From: DATMNI01 sp035570275
GTDB taxonomy: Bacteria > Acidobacteriota > Terriglobia > Bryobacterales > Bryobacteraceae
DNA: 25,370 nt
Direction of reading: 5' to 3'
NCBI GenBank assembly: GCA_035570275.1
Contig: DATMNI010000170.1
Span: forward strand, 1-25,370
Below are positions 22,094 to 25,370 of the stretch, in pieces (the stretch's first letter is position 1; every line of letters starts with the position of its first letter). The notes beneath the pieces were generated by a model. That model was given only the letters and a program-made list of their open reading frames with translations, did no database searches and had not been told where the DNA came from. A program made the translations under genes and the position numbers.

Positions 22094-23445
22094 TCATGGC
22101 ATATATACGAGTCTCATCTTTGGTTGTCCTGTCCCCGGATCAACTACCAAGCCGGTGACAGTTCCATTGACGACCTCAAATTCGATAGACACCTGTTGGG
22201 ACGGAACCTCGGCTCGATATCGAGTGGCCACGTCGGCGTTCGTCAGCACCACCCAGGAGGGCGCCATCTGCAGTTTCGCAGACAGTCTTCCGTCGCGAAA
22301 ATCGACCTCCGCCAGAGGTCTGTCGGTGACCGTCGTCGCGTACCTGCCGACGAACTGCGCCCCCGGCGCAAACTTCAACGCTTCCTGCCGATCGGCCGGA
22401 GTAAACAGACGGGTGTCGGTATTTCGCCGACGGAGGGCGTCGACTTTCATGCCAAATCTACGGGACAACTCCGCCATGTACACGTGATCGTCCAGGATGC
22501 TGTCTGGAAACTTTTCCCACGTGAGCGAATCACCCGGACCGAGATATAGATACGCGTCCGCGAGGGTTGAGATCGCTTCTCCGGCATAACGCTTCGGGAA
22601 TGGCCAAAGGAAGTACGGAAGGTCGAGATCCGCCAGCCAGGTGCCCTTGACCGGTACCAGCGAGGGGATCGGCCATGTGCGCATCCGCGCCTCAAGTTGG
22701 TGGCCTCGGTCCAAGTCGATGAAGGCCGCGAAGCCTTGATGGGTTTCGACCACCAGGGTTCGGCCGGGATACGTCTGTTCGTAGCTGCTCACGGCGGTCC
22801 CGTACCGCTCGTTGTGGTACAGGTGGCTTACTCCGCAGAGGATCAAGGCCTTGTGTTTTTTCGACAGAACTTCGGTGATCATGACGGACGCGAGACTCGC
22901 GTTTCGGTCGAGCCCAGCGCGAGCCGAAGGCGAGGCGCTCCAGTCAACCGGTGGCTCACCCACCAGGATCCGCAGGCGGTTGCGGGCAGGGAGCGCTTGA
23001 TTGATCCGGCGTACAAGGGGGAACAGCTCGGTGTAGAACGAGGAAAGGCGCACATTCCCACCGACGTATCCCGCCACGCGTGTCTCGCATCCTCAAGAGA
23101 GACTGGGTCGCCCGCAATATACCGATCCAGAATCGCCTGGTACCGGCTATTGCCGCACTCAACCACAAGGTCGTTCACCTTGCCGGGCAGTTCGCGGTTC
23201 CGGATGAGCGACAGAATAAAGTCGTCTAGCTTCTTGTTGTTGTGCGCAGCATTCATGCCGACTACGTCGTACTTGTCGAAGGCCGCGAGAATGGCCGTCG
23301 TCGCGTCTTGCGGCTGTGGATCGTTCGATTGAGCCAGCGTGTTGACAGGGACGAGGAGACAGGCGGCGACAGAAAGGCCGAGCATCGTCGCGACTCGATA
23401 AGATCGAAATGGATACTCATGGTGTGCGGCTCCAGTTTTAGGCAT
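22094..23445 (-). pseudogene. Secreted protein of unknown function, broken by one frameshift
   Basis: Two overlapping frames belong to one protein of about 450 residues. The N-terminal part (23445 to about 23050) has a signal-like segment ('MLGLSVAACLLVPVNTLAQS') and 'DKYDVVGMNAAHNNKKLDDF', ending at 'ARHAWRDTSVGMC'. The C-terminal part (about 23048 to 22094) continues 'SSFYTELFPLVRRINQALPA' and later 'KALILCGVSHLYHNERYG'. Adding one base near 23048-23050 joins them as 'VGMCGLSSFYTELF', which agrees with related acidobacterial proteins as I remember them. It may be a natural mutation or a sequence error. The His/Glu-containing layout recalls the Tiki/ChaN/erythromycin-esterase group, but this is weak. 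An alternative start is ATG 23385. Confidence 0.7.
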
Positions 23446-23621
23446 TCGACAAACTTCGACTACACTTTGTTGGGTTAGTTCTCAGACGGCCGCTCCCCGT
23501 GCTCGATCACGTAACGTGTCGATACCGGCCTTAGTCACGGCTCAGAGCTTTTTGAACGATAATCAGGGCCGCCTTGGCGCTGGCTATCGGGCGCTCCGGT
23601 GCGCAGATCGTCGACTCCGGT
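23446..23621. other. Intergenic region upstream of the frameshifted gene
   Basis: This lies between the stop of the M56 gene and the frameshifted gene on the same strand and should contain the latter's promoter. No confident -35/-10 pair, hairpin or repeat was found. Confidence 0.35.
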
Positions 23622-25370
23622 TCAGTTTCCGGAGGGCCGCTCCACGCTCACGATGACATACGTCTCCACCGGCCCCTTGCGCGATTCCAGCTTCAGGCCG
23701 AGTTGTCGATCGAGCGCCGTGGCCAGGTCGGGAAGCGAATCGCTTTCGGGCATCTCGCCTTCATAACGCGACGGCGGACCCGACGTTTCGTCGGTGGTCT
23801 GCGTGGTGTGCTGGCGCCCGTAGAAAACGTTCCATTGCAGAAGAAAATCGAACACGCCGGAGATTCCCGTATTATCGAGCACGGGGCGGCCCGCGTAGCC
23901 GGTGAGAATAGCCGCGAGATCTGCCATATCGACGCCCATTGCCGAAAGCCGCCGCGGATTGCCTGAGAACCCGTGGCACGCGTAAATGTCGGCGATGCAG
24001 TCGCGAGTCGATTTCGTCAGCTTCGGTCCGTTCTTCGCGACGGAGATTTCATACAACGGCATCTCCTTGCTCTCGGTCCGGATCTCCAGGTGGAAGCGAT
24101 CGGCCAGCAGCGCGCGCAGCATGGCGCGGGTCTTATCCCAGAGAGGGCGGCCCCGCAAACCGGGGGGAATCGCGCCGTCCGCGGGCTTGGCTTCCACATC
24201 GTAGGCCTCGGAATCGATCCATGACGGGCCGCCGGAGAGCAGGTACGGAGGGATCCCGTTGTAAGCGTTCAGGATGAGCGCACGCACGGTGTTGTTGGTC
24301 GCGGTGAATCGGCCGCCCGGCAGCATCATGGAGGAGAAATGCGACCCCGACTTGTTCGGCTTCACCGAAGCCACTTCGAATTGCAGCGGCGGCGAGTCCG
24401 CCGATCGCGCGTGGCCGGCAGGCGCGTTCATGATGCCCACAGCGAGGGGCCAGGCGAGTGCGGCCAGTCCCGCCGCGGCCAGCAGAAATTTGCGGCGCCA
24501 ACTCAATCGGCACACCGCACCGGCGGACACGATTTGATGAATGCGTTTCTTCAGGTCCGCGCCGGTGATGCCGGAGACGCAAACCAACGGAGCTTCCACG
24601 TAGAGCTTGCAGATATTGAGAATCCCTTCCGCATAGACCCGCGGCTCGCTGCCCAGCCGCAATACCTCTTCGTCGCAAGCGCGCTCTCGCTCCTCCACGA
24701 TCCGCTTCCCCACCCACCACAGCAGCGGATGGAACCAAAACACCGTCTCCACGAACATATGCAGAGCAGCGGCGAGATTATCCCTGTGGCGGACGTGGCA
24801 CAGTTCGTGCGCAATAATGGCTTCTACTTGTGGCGGTGTCAAACGGTCGAACATGCTCTCGGGCAGCAATAGGACCGGCCGGACAATACCGAAAACCCCC
24901 GGCTCCAACGAACTGGGAGAGGACACTGCCCGGATTGGTATTTCCAGCCGCAAGGGAGACCCGGCACGCACGGCATCGCGGATGCGCCGCCAGCGAATCC
25001 ACCACGCGCCGCTGATTCCGAGAAATCCAAGCGCCCAGCCCGTCAACAGGATCTCCGGCAGAAGACTTGCGCTATGCGGCGGCGCAACTGGGCCCGCAGA
25101 GATCGACGGGGTTGGAAACGGCTGGCTCACCTGGTCCATCGCGATCGCGATATCGGACTGCGTTGTCTCCGGAACCGCCCGCCATCGGATCTGTCCGCCC
25201 AACGCGATGAGCATAGAAAGCGGAATGAGAAATTTGCACGACGCCGCCAGCCAAACCCCATGGCGTACCCGGGCGTGATTGCTTCGCAGCGCCCGTGTCA
25301 GCAATGCCGCGAGTCCAGCAAACAGAGTCGATTGCCACAGGTGATTGGCAATCGCCGGGACGTATCCTGG
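23622..25370 (-). CDS. M56 (BlaR1-type) metalloprotease fused to TIGR03435 domain, 5' end outside window
   Basis: The frame runs off the right edge ('VPAIANHLWQSTLFAGLAAL' before the first listed start), so the gene is partial; 582 residues are visible. The N-terminal half is an M56 peptidase of the BlaR1/MecR1 type, with membrane segments, the zinc motif HELCH (visible residues 188-192) and 'RACDEEVLRLG' as third-ligand region. After a further membrane segment ('RRKFLLAAAGLAALAWPLA') the C-terminal 250 residues are a TIGR03435 domain. It begins 'LQFEVASVKPNKSG' and ends 'ETYVIVSVERPSGN'. TIGR03435 was named for its expansion in Solibacter. A BlaI-like repressor gene would be expected upstream, beyond the window. 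Signal and target are unknown. Confidence 0.9.
   Translation of the reverse strand, partial: PGYVPAIANHLWQSTLFAGLAALLTRALRSNHARVRHGVWLAASCKFLIPLSMLIALGGQIRWRAVPETTQSDIAIAMDQVSQPFPTPSISAGPVAPPHSASLLPEILLTGWALGFLGISGAWWIRWRRIRDAVRAGSPLRLEIPIRAVSSPSSLEPGVFGIVRPVLLLPESMFDRLTPPQVEAIIAHELCHVRHRDNLAAALHMFVETVFWFHPLLWWVGKRIVEERERACDEEVLRLGSEPRVYAEGILNICKLYVEAPLVCVSGITGADLKKRIHQIVSAGAVCRLSWRRKFLLAAAGLAALAWPLAVGIMNAPAGHARSADSPPLQFEVASVKPNKSGSHFSSMMLPGGRFTATNNTVRALILNAYNGIPPYLLSGGPSWIDSEAYDVEAKPADGAIPPGLRGRPLWDKTRAMLRALLADRFHLEIRTESKEMPLYEISVAKNGPKLTKSTRDCIADIYACHGFSGNPRRLSAMGVDMADLAAILTGYAGRPVLDNTGISGVFDFLLQWNVFYGRQHTTQTTDETSGPPSRYEGEMPESDSLPDLATALDRQLGLKLESRKGPVETYVIVSVERPSGN

Overview
This is a GC-rich bacterial chromosomal stretch (no computed GC value). 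It most resembles the Acidobacteriota, in particular the Bryobacterales/Solibacter group. That assignment rests on family content: an M56 (BlaR1-type) protease fused to a TIGR03435 'Soli' domain, a DUF6807/PmoA-like protein, a ThuA-domain protein, a YncE-like propeller, and many short palindromic intergenic repeats. No rRNA, tRNA, CRISPR array, transposase or phage gene was seen. Both end genes run off the window.

Layout, left to right. The window starts inside a secreted beta-propeller gene (+) that ends in a terminator-like hairpin. An MNT nucleotidyltransferase/HEPN pair (-) follows. Next come a sarcosine-oxidase-like FAD oxidoreductase (+) and a split B12-dependent methylmalonyl-CoA-type mutase (-, large subunit then B12 subunit). 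A cyclase/formamidase-like hydrolase with an SDR dehydrogenase (-) come next, then a degraded gene remnant. A secreted TIM-barrel/ThuA fusion (-) has a small ORF and a strong sigma70-like promoter in front of it. An unknown 144-residue protein (+) and a secreted DUF6807 protein (-) follow.

The right half carries an M48 protease and a periplasmic protein made of five secretin-N-like modules (-), and a class V aminotransferase translationally coupled to a GT-C membrane glycosyltransferase (+). Then come a SurA/PpiC-like lipoprotein (-), a Gfo/Idh/MocA oxidoreductase (+), a small unknown protein, a GH15 glucoamylase/trehalase-like enzyme, a frameshifted secreted protein and the M56-TIGR03435 gene (all -).

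The genes form small units rather than one pathway. Themes are sugar and polyol catabolism (ThuA, Gfo/Idh, GH15, SDR, DUF6807), acyl-CoA rearrangement (mutase), and envelope quality control (M48, SurA-like, secretin-N repeats). The most unusual content is between genes. There are two inverted copies of a small non-autonomous element with 22-bp terminal inverted repeats and 9-bp target duplications, a third related element, solitary pieces of the same core motif, and three copies of a double-hairpin repeat family. I see no defence island or clearly new multi-gene system.
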